Origin: Durusdinium trenchii
Lineage: Eukaryota; Sar; Dinophyceae; Suessiales; Symbiodiniaceae
Assembly (NCBI GenBank): GCA_963970005.1
Contig: CAXAMN010021396.1
Location: 329,833 to 393,832, forward strand
DNA: 64,000 nt
Direction of reading: 5' to 3'
Below the pieces are notes generated by a model that saw nothing but the letters and a program-made list of their open reading frames with translations, had not been told where the DNA came from and did not search any database. Of this stretch, positions 40,125-50,755 are shown piece by piece (the stretch's first letter is position 1; each line of letters opens with the position of its first letter). The position numbers were made by a program, and so were the translations under genes.

Positions 40125-40481
40125 TTGGAAACTTGTCTTGTACAGTACTTGTACTTTCGAGACATCCCTCCAGTTCTGTGCAGTTTTATATCCAAAATGA
40201 AGGGAAGTCGGGTACGGGACAACGATAGGAAAGGAAACCTAATAGAGGTGTTTGTCCCATACCTGCAAGCGAACGACCATCAAATGCCTCGTGCGCTGCT
40301 TGGCTCCTCCGGTGCTTCGTCGTCAACGCTTGCAGCTCGGTGCAGATCGGTGCAGGCCGCAGGCACGGGGCGTGCCTTACCAGAGGAGCATGAGCTCCAG
40401 AAGTGTTTGGCTTCTTGGTTTGGAGCGTGGGAAGTTTGCAAAGGTACATGTAGTTTGTTTTTGGAGTGGAACAGTGGTTGA
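40125..40481 (+). CDS. Open block, unknown protein
   Basis: 119 codons, good from SRVRDNDRKGNLIEVFVPYL through QANDHQMPRALLGSSGASSS, TLAARCRSVQAAGTGRALPE to EHELQKCLASWFGAWEVCKG. Ends at TGA 40,479. A Cys-containing helix (ELQKCLASWFGAWEVCKGTC) stands out. 138 bp after the previous block. Confidence 0.45.
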   Translation: METCLVQYLYFRDIPPVLCSFISKMKGSRVRDNDRKGNLIEVFVPYLQANDHQMPRALLGSSGASSSTLAARCRSVQAAGTGRALPEEHELQKCLASWFGAWEVCKGTCSLFLEWNSG

Positions 40482-40741
40482 TTTTTCATGGATGTTCATC
40501 AGGAACTCACCCAACAGATTGTTTGAGGATGTAGTGATGGAGATGAGTGATACATAGAAGACATTCTTCCGTAGAGTGCTAGACTGCTAGACACTGGATT
40601 CAGAAGTGGGTATGCATGGGTGTCCTCCAAGATTGGGCAAGAACTCTTCCTTAAATCTTGGATACTATCAAAAGGGTAGGGTATACTTGGTACTTCTGAG
40701 CCAGGAAGGAGTGATTTCACCTCCTTTGTGGAAGCACAGAC

Positions 40742-40933
40742 TTGGAATTGCGACATCGGCCACTTTGGTCGTCGCGGCCAGATGTGAACGAAGCCTGTTT
40801 TTGTCGTCCACCCGTTTTGGGCTACGAAGCTTCTGTCTTTCTCCAAGATCGAGCGCCTCCAAGCGAAAACCACCTGAGACCTCCTGAGACCGCAAGTGTA
40901 ACGAGGTCCAATGGTCTGCAGACGGGTCCTTAA
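40742..40933 (+). CDS. Open block, Pro-rich
   Basis: RPDVNEACFCRPPVLGYEAS, VFLQDRAPPSENHLRPPETA, SVTRSNGLQTGP, stop. A second frame (40,606-40,887) is open and reads TSATLVVAARCERSLFLSST. I prefer the first for its N-E-A and Y-E-A-S text. Weakest of the cluster. Confidence 0.35.
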   Translation: MELRHRPLWSSRPDVNEACFCRPPVLGYEASVFLQDRAPPSENHLRPPETASVTRSNGLQTGP

Positions 40934-41105
40934 GGTGGGTGTTGTTGGGCGATGTTGGGTGTGATCTCCATTGCAACACCCACATGATCCCAGGATTTCT
41001 TCAACGGACCACCTTCTATATATTACATGGACCCTCCGAAAGATTCCCAAAGGCTTGACCTCTCTCAGTCTACTAATTAGTTAGTTTGTTTTCACTTCCG
41101 CTCTT

Positions 41106-41294
41106 TTGACTTTTCCTACCCTGGGGTTGCTCCGTCTTTCACCTGGCTGGGTGGATGGCAGCGGTTTTTCCGAAACTCAGATCACCGCATCCAGCCTGGA
41201 CGCCTCTCTCCGCAGCGACCAGACCAACACGCACACCTGTGGACGATGTCCCGAAGGCGCGGGGGCCTTTGTTTCGGTGCTGAAGCTAAGCTGA
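41106..41294 (+). CDS. Open block, unknown protein
   Basis: Reads VDGSGFSETQITASSLDASL, RSDQTNTHTCGRCPEGAGAF, VSVLKLS, then TGA. CGRCPEGAG looks like a turn with a Cys pair, but no second pair is seen. A possible acceptor GGGTGGATGGCAG lies at 41,160. Confidence 0.4.
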   Translation: MTFPTLGLLRLSPGWVDGSGFSETQITASSLDASLRSDQTNTHTCGRCPEGAGAFVSVLKLS

Positions 41295-41798
41295 GCAGGA
41301 AGTCGCTGGATGGTCGAAGTTTCGTTTTTTTTCTCATGGTTTTCGAAGCTTTGCAGAAACTGGAATGGCCAAGGTGCAGACTGTCGCATGGAGTTTTTGC
41401 ACGCAGCAACACGTATACTGCTATGTGTACCGTCAAGCTCTTCAGGTTGTGTGGTGGTCTTGCTGCTCCAGGCGAGCCTTCATGTCATGGGTAGAGATAT
41501 GAATATTTGGTCGTTCAAGAGACCTGGGAACACGTCCACACCCGGGTTCTGAGCCCCCCATGGAACCTGGGAGCATGCTGATAGCACTGAAAGCTGCCGA
41601 ACGATAATATGTGGAAGAGGAGAGGAGAGGAGTCGCAGGAGATGAGTCAGTTCAGCTGTTTAAACGTTGACAAAGTTACGACCAAGTATAGTTTTGATGG
41701 AAAAGGCGTGACATCAGACCTTCTTGCCAGCAGATGATCAGAGAACGGTTGAAGATGGTTGCGGTTGAAGTGATGTTTTCTTGTCTTTGACATGATCA

Positions 41799-41966
41799 AT
41801 GAAAGGATGCCAAATGGCAGAAGTAGTTTTCACCATTGTTCACCAGTTCATCTCAGGAATTCCCAAGCGTCGCTTCGGGGAATTGTACCTCGCCACTCGC
41901 CACTCGAAGGCGGTTGCTTTTCCAGCAAACTTTGAAGAGGCGCAAGTCTTGCGCAAGTCTTCATAG
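41799..41966 (+). CDS. Small ATG-started open frame, 55 residues
   Basis: ATG at 41,799 (second ATG at 41,814) gives MAEVVFTIVHQFISGIPKRR, FGELYLATRHSKAVAFPANF, EEAQVLRKSS, then TAG 41,964. Text is convincingly protein-like. After the TAG the same frame stays open to 42,179 (TQELKQLKRKQDRLTFGLYR), so the TAG may be a premature stop. A minus frame is open too but reads less well. Confidence 0.5.
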   Translation: MKGCQMAEVVFTIVHQFISGIPKRRFGELYLATRHSKAVAFPANFEEAQVLRKSS

Positions 41967-41969
41967 CTG

Positions 41970-43699
41970 GTCAATTCGACTCCATGTTTGACCACACAAG
42001 AGCTGAAACAGCTCAAGAGGAAACAAGATCGACTCACCTTTGGTCTTTATAGGTCTTTATGTTTTTTTCAAGTGAACCATGGTCCGAACACGAAAGCCAG
42101 AGACCAGCCAGTGATACCCACCTTACGTTCATCAGTAAGCCTGGCCTTTTTTCGGCCCGGTCAGTCGACCGGAGGCTGAAACTGAGTCATTCTGAAGTAG
42201 ATAGTGGGGAAACAAACCAAGACCGAAGATGAACAGCATTCTCTTCTTCTCTTTGTTCGCTTCTTCCAGCAGGACCATTTATCAAAGATGATCAAAGCAT
42301 CCGCCGGAAGAAATGCCGGCAAAGCATGGCAAAGAAGCTGCGAATGTCGGTCGCAAATAGGTCGCTCTCTGCTCTTTCTCGCTGATGTACTACTTTCGCG
42401 CCCAGATTCTCTTCAAGGACGGGCAAACAGGAAGACTATCTCCCGCGTGACGTGTAGACCAGCCAAGCAAGTAATAACAAAAGGACCAAGTTTCGCACCA
42501 CTTGAGATCCTCCTAAAACAAAGGATCTATATATTAATATATACAGTATATTATATAGATACTATCCAGTTGGTGCAGCCGTTTTGAACCCTTGGTCCAA
42601 CACATGTCGCCCACGATGGCCCACGAAAGCCAAAAGAATTGACCCCGCCCGGCGGAGTCTCTCGACCGAACCAACCGGCCGCCGTTTGTGATCGAACCAA
42701 CCCGAGGCAGAGGATCGTTCGGGTCACGAACTGAAGAAGATGCGGTCCACCAACTCATCACACCACTCGGTCCACGAGCTCATCACACACAAGGTCTGTC
42801 CCAGTAGATGTGGACCATGATCCAAGCAGACCTCCCAACTCACCTCCCTGAGGTTGGACCTTTGCCCCCATGTCCCTTGGTTTCGCAGAGGACTTTGAGC
42901 CCCACTGGACGCAGCTTCTGCTGGAGAACTTGTCACTGGGACCAGCTGGCGGATGAGTTTGGACCGAAGTGTTTGTTGCTCCTCATTGAGATCTGGGTCA
43001 TTTTGGTGTGAATTTGGACAAGAAGACAGGATATATCTGGAACATGGCGACCAGCAGACTACGGAATACATGGAATACCCCCATCCCAGCGGCGGCCTGG
43101 TTGATGTTTCTAGACATGCAAAGACCCATGACATCGCATGCTGTGAATCAAGAGCATCCTGTCGCAGTCGCCTCCAACAGCATGTGAATAAATGTGAAGA
43201 AGATTGAATAGGATATTCATCCTTTTTCCTCAGGATGTGCAGCAGGTTTTAATCCATCCTCAATCCAGTCTACAAAACCATGCTGGCATACACAACTCTG
43301 GGCTTGATATTTGGCCAAAGCAGCACAAAGACCACCTTCAGATGTATGGATGCCACATCCACAATGAACTCGCCTCCTCCCTCAATCCTACACCAAGGCC
43401 GGCCTTAGTCAACGCCCGGCGTGGCCAGTGTAGTGCTGCACGGCGGAAGGAGCTGCAGGCCGGTCTGGGGTGAGGCAGGCGCACTGCAGGCTTTGTTTTG
43501 TTCCAAAGTATGATAGAACACATCATAAAAGATATGCTAGTGATTCATATGTATTCTGTTTGATTTGTCAGCACCTCACCGGGAACACATTCCACAGAGT
43601 TGGTGTGAATTGTTCTTTATTGTGGCCCAACGATTCGCGCCTAGTAGAGAATGCTTCTCGTGTACGCTGTCTTCACAAAAACCCTTGTTCGAAGCCAAC
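41970..43699. other. Weak open frames only
   Basis: 42,204-42,587 (+) includes IKASAGRNAGKAWQRSCECR and SLLFLADVLLSRPDSLQGRA, plausible but unbounded. 42,724-43,134 minus (136 codons) is open. 43,204-43,473 + reads poorly. Confidence 0.3.
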
Positions 43700-44053
43700 G
43701 TGAGGATCCCACGAGGTCTCGATCGAAGCAAGGCTCGAAAGCAGGCGCTTCCCGGACGCTTCCCCCGTTCCAAGACGAGCCGAAGAAAGGAGACGACAGC
43801 CTCCGACCCGGCCAGGGGGCGCACCTCCCAGCTGTCACGGATGAAAGCCAACCACACGTTGCAGCACAAAAGCAGCAGGCAGTCGATCGAACGAACGAAC
43901 TGGGGAAACTCCTGGCAGTGGAAGGGGCGCCTTTCTTTCCCATCCAGCGCATTGAGGAGGGCAGATGCGCCAAGACAGGGGGGTTTGTGCGCATGTCCAA
44001 GAGGAAGACCCAAACCATTTTTGGCGGGGAACCTTCAAGGCGAAACCCTGAAG
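43700..44053 (+). CDS. Long exon candidate, charged linker
   Basis: Reads GASRTLPPFQDEPKKGDDSL, RPGQGAHLPAVTDESQPHVA, AQKQQAVDRTNELGKLLAVE, GAPFFPIQRIEEGRCAKTGG, FVRMSKRKTQTIFGGEPSRR, NPE and ends CTGAAG|GTACTG. The part AVDRTNELGKLLAVEGAPFF is strongly protein-like. An overlapping 189-codon frame (43,565-44,134) is open in another phase, Arg/Ser-rich, and I judge it a shadow. Not recognised. Confidence 0.5.
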
Positions 44054-44059
44054 GTACTG

Positions 44060-45604
44060 TGCAACATCACCAGTGACCTCCGAAGCTTCAGACCGACCCG
44101 CGACCCCTTCTGCGCACGAATCCCAGCTGTTTGAAACCGCGAAAGGGTCAGATCCCGAATCCGAGGAAACCGCGGTCCTTGTGGAGCCTTAAACCGGACG
44201 CGCCCGGACGCGTGGTCCTTCTTCCAAGACTGGGAGAATAAGTCAGGCATTTTAGAAGAGTTGTCTTGTAGGTGGGTTGAACTTGAACTCCGAAAATGTC
44301 AGAACATCTTGAGTTAGTGATCGAACCACGTCAAAACATCAACCCCCCAAAGCACAGGAACAGTGATTTGTCCCCAATAAGACTCTTCTGCTCATGATTG
44401 GATTGTAAACGACTGCTGTGGCTTTGCAGCAATGCGATTGTGAATTTCGCAGAGCCGTGCCGCTTACACATTCATCCATAGTGGTATATATTGCTTTTTG
44501 TTTAAAAGGTATTCGCAGACTGCCATGATAAAGTTCAGCGGTTTCCTGACATTTAGTTTGTGACTTCATGTGGGGCACTTTATCTACAAAACAGTCTTCT
44601 TTGCAAGCAAATGCAACAAAAACAGCTGTTTCATGGTTCTTCAATTGCCTTTCTCCACTCCTTTTGCTCTTGCAGTGCCTGTCAGGCCATTTTGCTTGCT
44701 GCTACAGGCTCCATGCTGCAGCAATACCAGCTGCTTGTCGTAACGAATCTGGACTGTGGTCGAAGGCGTGACGTGAGACGTGACTGTTGCCCACGTTTGA
44801 AACCATTGACTTGTGGATAGGCATATGGTCCATGTGTCAAGAGTTCCCCTTCAAACATGTTTAGTTGTTTTGCTATTGTATGTTGAAGATGTTGTGTACC
44901 TTTTGCGACATGTACAGTTTTGTTTTTCTTTTTCTCGGTGGTGTTTGCAACACGTCACGCTTGGTTTGGATAGGGTCAGCCTAAGGTGATACCCCTAAAC
45001 AGTCATGGTCCTTGACCGTCCTTACCTGACAAGTCATCGTTTGTTGATTTGGTTTTATACTATCCACAGGATTGCAGGTCTTAGTCTTGGTTTGGTCAAG
45101 TATCCCTGGAATCATTTTGGTGTAGACAGGAGTAGGATCGCCCCTAACCAATGTTTCTTTGTGAACTGCTGTTTTTATCCAGGCATTTGTAGGGTACACC
45201 CCTCAACAAGGTGTGAGATCCGCCTTGGGAGTCCTTTTTTGTTCATGCAGCACTGTATCATCCTTCCACCAACAACGTGGCTACAATGATGGGGTCAAAT
45301 CAAATTATACATTACTTGGCTCCCACAAGGATCAGATTGGTTGCATGCTTGCTGAGCCTCAGGGTTTGCATGGGGTCAGTCCAGGAGCCTAACAAGCCGA
45401 ATATGCAAGCACATGTTTCATGAAATGTACCCTGCGCCTACACATACCTGGACATAACAAGATTGTACGGTTCATAGCTGCCCGCCTCATGTTAACTATG
45501 AGGTCCCCTTCACTGTCACAGCTGTTAGTCTAGCCCATGGAAGTCAAACTTATATAGTTTGGAGGTGCCACGGAAATCACAGAAATATGGTGTAAAACCC
45601 GGTC
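44060..45604. other. No confident gene
   Basis: 44,085-44,134 may be a short tail. 44,560-44,820 is open in two frames with Cys/Leu-rich text (LLLLQCLSGHFACCYRLHAA). The rest, to 45,600, has frequent stops and looks intronic. Confidence 0.35.
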
Positions 45605-46242
45605 ATGCTGATGCACATGCAATATGTCAACTTCCCGCCAACATCACCTGACGTTTCCAACCGAGGCCGTTTATCAACCTATGGCGTTGCTACGCACTTT
45701 CACATGGCCTGGCATTCATTCTGGAGACCGATCGAGGTGCATTCATTGGGTTCACCATGTCGGTACGAACGACTCATTGTGCTGCACGAACGAATGGTTT
45801 GGGCGTTTAAAAACCAGTGGGCCGCCTGGTTTGGGGGCTTTACGGATGGACACCCTTTCTGGACGCCCATCTTCTCAGACATCCCAAGGTTTCGGTCCCA
45901 AAAGCATCCCACGTTCGGCACCGACGTGGCTTCCGCGGTCGCACGACTGGGCGCTGGATCTCGCACACGGATCTTCGGGTCACCGGTTGGGAAAGACCGG
46001 TCCGTACTTGGGGAACGAAGGTCGTGTTTCTCATGTCACAAGTGATGTCCCAGGAGAAGCCGTGTGTTTTCAGAGAACATCACCATGTGTTTTCTTTTTT
46101 GGGGAAAGGCCTGCAACCGAATCATCGTCCACTGGGCCAACCGGTAATGGGAGACTTTGACCCAACTGAGAGGTCACTTCCAGATATTTCCAGCACCAAG
46201 TCTGTCAAAAATCGACCTCGATCTTCCAGTTTCTCGGTTTGA
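45605..46242 (+). CDS. Region open in all three + frames
   Basis: Three overlapping frames of 147, 179 and 142 codons. Best texts: MVWAFKNQWAAWFGGFTDGH, SQKHPTFGTDVASAVARLGA (frame A); KTGPYLGNEGRVSHVTSDVP (frame B); DFDPTERSLPDISSTKSVKN (frame C, 46,150-46,220). One exon with a frame change is likely, probably frame A, then B, then C. No motif recognised. Confidence 0.35.
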
Positions 46243-46581
46243 GGCACTGTCCCAGTGGAATTGGCTGCTTATCCGTCCCAGGAAAAGGGGATTGGGGGAC
46301 ACCCTACTACAATCCAACAGGTGGCGACTCTCAGTTTGAGGCATGTGTATCATATCTGCAGTACTTCAAGACTCTTGAGCGTGCTTCCAAGTGCTGAATG
46401 CCTGAGTGCAGAAAAGCAAAACCGCCCTGACCGGGCACGGCCTCTGTAAAGGAACATTGTAAATAACATAAGAACCTATAAAGAATATACAATACCTACA
46501 ATTGAATCAAATCATGGGGTCCATGTTGAGTCCAAGTGGGTTCTCATATATACTTGTACCGGTCGACCGCGGTGGCGTCAG

Positions 46582-46682
46582 GGTCGGCACCCGCCGCCAA
46601 TTGGATGCGCTGGTTCGCGGCGGAGCGCTTTTTGCCCTTCTACGAAGCCCTTCTGTTGCTTGGTGTGAGCTTGAACAACTAA
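46582..46682 (+). CDS. Exon candidate, SAM-like helix
   Basis: After CGCGGTGGCGTCAG the frame reads SAPAANWMRWFAAERFLPFY, EALLLLGVSLNN, then TAA. CTTG|GTGTGAGC at 46,661 is a plausible donor. W-M-x-W-F-x-x-x-x-F-x-x-F-Y-x-x-L-x-x-x-G-V resembles the first helices of a SAM domain, by eye only. A 91-codon frame in another phase reads worse. Confidence 0.4.
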
Positions 46683-46962
46683 GTCCTCTCAAGGTGTTGC
46701 TTTGGTGCGGGGCTTGGGGAACAAGTCTACATAGGATGTACTTGGGGATTCTCTGCCCAGATGTGCAGATGTGATGGTTGGAGTAGGGCGAATGCTTTTG
46801 GGTCGAGCGAAGGCAGGGAGTCGTTGCACGAAATGGTCAGAGTCTTGACGATGCCAGATAGGTCATGCATGGTCATGCGTCAAACGATAGGTCATGCTTT
46901 GGAGTCTGGGCAAGCATTGCCAGGAGAGGGACTGTCCGCAGCTACACTCATGAGTCATGTTG

Positions 46963-47036
46963 CATGGAAGTGGATGGCATGGCCCCTGTCTTCACACCAA
47001 ATACTCTACCAACAGGTTGTGAACTCCACTTCCATG
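46963..47036. mobile_element. Family B fold-back element
   Basis: CATGGAAGTGGA at 46,963-46,974 is the exact reverse complement of TCCACTTCCATG at 47,025-47,036. The left arm continues as the 24-bp core also found at 26,114. Diverged arms occur at 5134 (ACATGGAAATGGATGGC) and 8643/8709. Size about 74 bp, non-coding. Confidence 0.6.
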
Positions 47037-47127
47037 TGTCGTGAGTCTATCGACCCTGGTTGGAAGTTGATATATAGAACGTTCAAACATGTTGATAGAA
47101 CGTTTAATCATGGTGTATCCCACGTGT

Positions 47128-47258
47128 TCGCCGATCATCCACGGGGTTTGCGCGACCTGTTTGCTGCGCCTCTGAACCCCTGCACCGCTCAACGAGCGAA
47201 GAAGGAAAACACGTCGACCGCGTCGCATCGGTCTTCCCAACGTGGCTGTTTGGGGTAG
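47128..47258 (+). CDS. Exon-like block, unknown protein
   Basis: Reads FADHPRGLRDLFAAPLNPCT, AQRAKKENTSTASHRSSQRG, CLG, then TAG. The upstream part of the same frame (from 46,761) covers the family B repeat and is unlikely to be coding. Not recognised. Confidence 0.4.
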
Positions 47259-47346
47259 GCATCACATGGCATACCAACTCTCTGGCTCCAACCACTCATT
47301 CTGAGTGGTTGGATCCTGTAACCCCCCCCATCCATCTTCTCAGCAG

Positions 47347-47553
47347 GTGGTTGTAGCCCTAGGGCAAAACGAGCCTCAAACTAGTGAAGACCCCCCAGTT
47401 GATGTGAAAATCTCCCAAAGTTCCGTGGACAACGCGGAGGATTGTGGACCCCGACCAAGTGATCGTGGCTCCATGCTGGCATCTTTCAGCATCTTAGAGC
47501 TGCAGGGAAATGAGGATCGGCAAGTGGTTTCGCAGCAGATTCACACTCTTTGA
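47347..47553 (+). CDS. Exon candidate, acidic/polar
   Basis: Preceded by CCCATCCATCTTCTCAGCAG. Reads VVVALGQNEPQTSEDPPVDV, KISQSSVDNAEDCGPRPSDR, GSMLASFSILELQGNEDRQV, VSQQIHTL, then TGA. 69 codons of very protein-like text with a disordered middle and a beta/helical end. It could be a terminal exon. Function unknown. Confidence 0.55.
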   Translation: MVVALGQNEPQTSEDPPVDVKISQSSVDNAEDCGPRPSDRGSMLASFSILELQGNEDRQVVSQQIHTL

Positions 47554-47559
47554 AATCAT

Positions 47560-48660
47560 TATTGTGGAAGTGGAAAGCAATCTATAGTTGTATAGAGAAC
47601 AACTTGTTATCATTTATCATTGTTATCCAAAGGGCCATCTTCCAATATTGTTTCAGGGAGTGTAGATCCATCCCCCCCTTGCTGTTGAAGGAAGGGATGT
47701 ACAAGACCGTGCGCTGTGTCCTGTGTGCTGCTCCCCAGAGATTTAGCCAGGCATGTTACGATCTTCGATGCCAGAAGAAAGTGTTAATTCCCCCTAGTAG
47801 CGGCTAGTTGATGTGACCATGATGTGAACAGACATCCAATCGATCTATTCCTAAGGGAAACGATATGATCCAGACATTGAAGAAACTGATGTGATTTCGA
47901 TGCCCGGTTGTAACCAATTACCCAATGAGGACTGAGGACGCCAAACCTCCCAGCCAACACCAACATTGCCAAATGAGCGCTCAAATGGAGGGAGGATGCT
48001 AACAAACCCACTTCCCATTCCCATATCCACTCATCTTCAACACATTCCTGGTTCTTCCAACTAATTAATCATGCAGAATTTATGTTTTTGTTTTTTCACA
48101 AAACCAATCACACACACACACCACGTTACATGTTGCACACTCACTTGGGGGATCGTCTCCACTTCGTTGGTCGCCGACCCTCCGACTCACACACCGCACA
48201 GTATCGATCGCTCAGATCGCAGAACTGGCGGGCACCTGGCCAACGAGTTCCAATCGAGGCTTGGAGTATTGCGATGCAAGGGGGCGATCAGGGTGCCTGA
48301 ATGCCACACAAAAACCTCTCAAGAAAAGTTTCTTTGTTGAAGACGACTGTGGATGGCATGGGCTGACAGGAAAAACACACCAATTGGGGGTTCTGGATGC
48401 CAAAACGATGTTTGAGGGTTGTAAGTTACGCTGTAAACCGTTTTCTATAGCAAGAGAACCCTTCAGGTCTTGATGTGAACGGCATCGAGCGGACATGAAA
48501 CGCAGAATGACATGTTGACCGTCTCTTTTTAGCCCAATACTGTAGTCCTGGTGTAAGAATTGAAACACGCATGGCCGCATTCAGTGGAACTCTTTGCCCA
48601 AAGGAGAATTACGGACCCAAACCGAGCACGCATTCCGCTAATACTAGTAACACACTAATA
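47560..48660. other. Overlapping weak frames
   Basis: 48,071-48,340, 48,082-48,300 and 48,261-48,473 are open in different + frames (RTGGHLANEFQSRLGVLRCK; NWRAPGQRVPIEAWSIAMQG; LTGKTHQLGVLDAKTMFEGC). Possibly one exon with decay. 47,560-48,060 has nothing. Confidence 0.3.
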
Positions 48661-48667
48661 GATCCCA

Positions 48668-48928
48668 TTGACGGGCAAATTCTCCACTTTGATCCCCGCA
48701 GAACCTCACATTCCAACTGTATGCGACATGGTACGTAGTTCTTTGGAGTTGTATCCTGATCTTCTGGGTCCCCACATGCCCCGGTCCCATCCGAACGCGA
48801 CGTTCGGGGCGGCCAAGCGTTGCTCATCGCTCATCGCTCAGGCGCCGATGTCGGGCTCCGAGACTTCGGCCGTGCGCACGGGGGAAGACGTGGACGGGAA
48901 GACTGGGAAGTGGGGCGAAAAGAACTAA
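48668..48928 (+). CDS. Exon candidate, unknown protein
   Basis: Reads FSTLIPAEPHIPTVCDMVRS, SLELYPDLLGPHMPRSHPNA, TFGAAKRCSSLIAQAPMSGS, ETSAVRTGEDVDGKTGKWGE. A possible acceptor TTTGATCCCCGCAG at 48,700 would start it at AEPHIP. The end is Gly/Asp/Lys-rich and stops at TAA. Codons G/C-ending in the second half. Confidence 0.5.
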   Translation: MTGKFSTLIPAEPHIPTVCDMVRSSLELYPDLLGPHMPRSHPNATFGAAKRCSSLIAQAPMSGSETSAVRTGEDVDGKTGKWGEKN

Positions 48929-48968
48929 GAGGAAAATTACATAATATATATCAGTACAATGATCGTAC

Positions 48969-49154
48969 ATGGGGTTATGTTATTTTTTTGTGAACATCAC
49001 GTGGGAAGCAGCAGTTTTCAATGCCAGGGAGACGTTCTTTTTTTTTGCGGAGGTTTTGCCAAGCACTTCGGATTTGAGACTCCATGTAAATCACACATGG
49101 ATTGGAGTTGATGGCCGGAAAATCTTAGAAAGTGTTGGGCACCTCTTAGGCTGA
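48969..49154 (+). CDS. Exon-like block, beta-rich
   Basis: Best from 49,050: VLPSTSDLRLHVNHTWIGVD, GRKILESVGHLLG, then TGA. Preceded by a T-rich tract ending TTTTTTTTTGCGGAG that could be an acceptor. The part before it is Phe-rich from T tracts. Not recognised. Confidence 0.4.
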   Translation: MGLCYFFVNITWEAAVFNARETFFFFAEVLPSTSDLRLHVNHTWIGVDGRKILESVGHLLG

Positions 49155-49159
49155 AATTC

Positions 49160-49616
49160 GGGGAGTGGGAATCCTTGTGAGTTTTTGAAGAGCCTGGCGC
49201 CATGGTGTTTGGTCAAAAACTTTGCCCGAGGTAAGAAACCCCTGAAGGATCATGTGCTTAGTGGCACAGAGAAAGGCTTGGAGGTCGGATGAAGCTCACC
49301 AGGCAAGCCGCCAGTTGATAGAAACTCTCCTGCAGCACCTGGCACTCATGCCCCTATTAGCCAATAGATTGTTGGGTATTTAGTGATATTTCGTGTATTT
49401 TAATGTATATATATTTACATTGTACATCAATTTCTATATATGATATGTTCGGAGCGGTGTTTTTGGACCTCTACTGCAAATCAAACAGCATGTGTGTCTA
49501 AACATATCCCAGATGCTCATCTGCATATCTGAATCCACATGAACATATAATCATCCACCGTTTTCGTTTCCGAGTCACAGGATCGTGCCATGCTTCGTTT
49601 TGTGAACACCCTCCAG
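49160..49616. other. Intron-like
   Basis: AT-rich with stops. No frame of interest. Confidence 0.4.
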
Positions 49617-49750
49617 GTCCACAGACTTTGAACAATGGCGTGGCCCTACTGCGGAACTCGCGCCGTGGGCGCTTCTTCCTGTCGCTCTTGCTAGAGAAGG
49701 CGCCAGCCTCTTTTCTTGAAGTGGCTGGCTGCCACAGCGAAGGAATCTGG
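49617..49750 (+). CDS. Nucleotide-sugar transferase-like exon
   Basis: Between ACACCCTCCAG and ATCTG|GTGTTC. Reads PQTLNNGVALLRNSRRGRFF, LSLLLEKAPASFLEVAGCHS, EGIW. The motif L-N-N-G-V-x-L-L-R-N-S-x-x-x-x-x-F-L is characteristic of the acceptor-side strand and helix of nucleotide-diphospho-sugar transferases (GT-A fold, families like GT34/PF03407), where N-x-G-V and R-N-S are conserved. These enzymes add sugars to proteins or glycans in the Golgi. Catalytic DxD is not in this exon. I saw no partner exon that I can link to it. Confidence 0.5.
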
Positions 49751-49755
49751 TGTTC

Positions 49756-50268
49756 CTTGCCCCCCCGTCCCCCGGCTTTTCGGGCTTCTTTTGGATTGGT
49801 TATTGCACCCTGTTGTGCCACTCAGAACCGTGTAGAACCTTTTTGGCCTTTTTGTTAATCACGTGCAGGACTTGTTTTTCATGAAGACAGATGATAAACT
49901 CTTCCAGACATTTCATTTGCTGGTGGCACGCTGATTGTGTATTTTGATGAAACATGTGTAGGTAGCAGTGCAGGATTTGATCAATCAACATCAATCAACC
50001 AGACCCAGAAGTTGTTTGTCGCTGACACACAATTTCGGCATTGGAAGGTGCAGCGCAGCTGCGGTTCAGCGATCACATGATTTTTTCTAGCTGTGCAGCA
50101 CTCTCTACATATCCCAGTCACTTTGATTGCGACGGTGGTAACATGGGGTAACCATGTCAGTTGTCGTTTCCGTGCGTCGGTCACCGTAATATACTTCGGG
50201 GAAGCAGCCAACCTGTTGGTTTCAGAGAGATTCCTTTTTAAAATGGTAGACACTGTTATTGGAAAATG
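49756..50268. other. No gene seen
   Basis: The minus frame 49,981-50,274 is open but weak. Confidence 0.4.
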
Positions 50269-50346
50269 ATACACCCTGGAAGATTAACATGGAACCTGAA
50301 AACCACTGGGTTGTAGAGGAAAATCGTCTTCCAGCCTGGTCCATGC
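50269..50346 (+). mobile_element. Family A repeat, copy 3 (truncated)
   Basis: TACACCCTGGAAGATTAACA ... CTGGGTTGTAGAGGAAAATC ... GTCTTCCAGCC. It has the left end and the internal inverted pair but lacks the GTTTTCGGGAGTGT end. Confidence 0.65.
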
Positions 50347-50755
50347 CGGTCGCCCGGTTCCAGGTTCATCTTCCCGGTGTACCCTTTCTAAGGGACTTCG
50401 GTTGAACTCTGGATTCTCATCTCACCGGAGTGGATCCGACCAGTTCCCCCTGCCACTTCGGGTTGCAGCGGGAGGTTGCACGGATTGGTTGAGACGGATA
50501 GCCTATGTATATTTTTTTGGGGGGGGGGAGACCCTTTCTCACCTTCGGGCTAGGTAGGCTGGTCGACGTCCGTCTCCCCAACCAGGTCGGCATTTGCCGG
50601 GGTGTCGGTCTCCCTGACTTGAGCTACACACACCCAGATCGGAAAGCCCAGATCGGGGGTCCCCGGCATCCCACCTTCATGGCGGGTTCTCGCTCCCATG
50701 CGGAACCGGTCGGAACCGGCGCGAGCCAGACGGCTAGGCCAAGTGGTTTCACACC

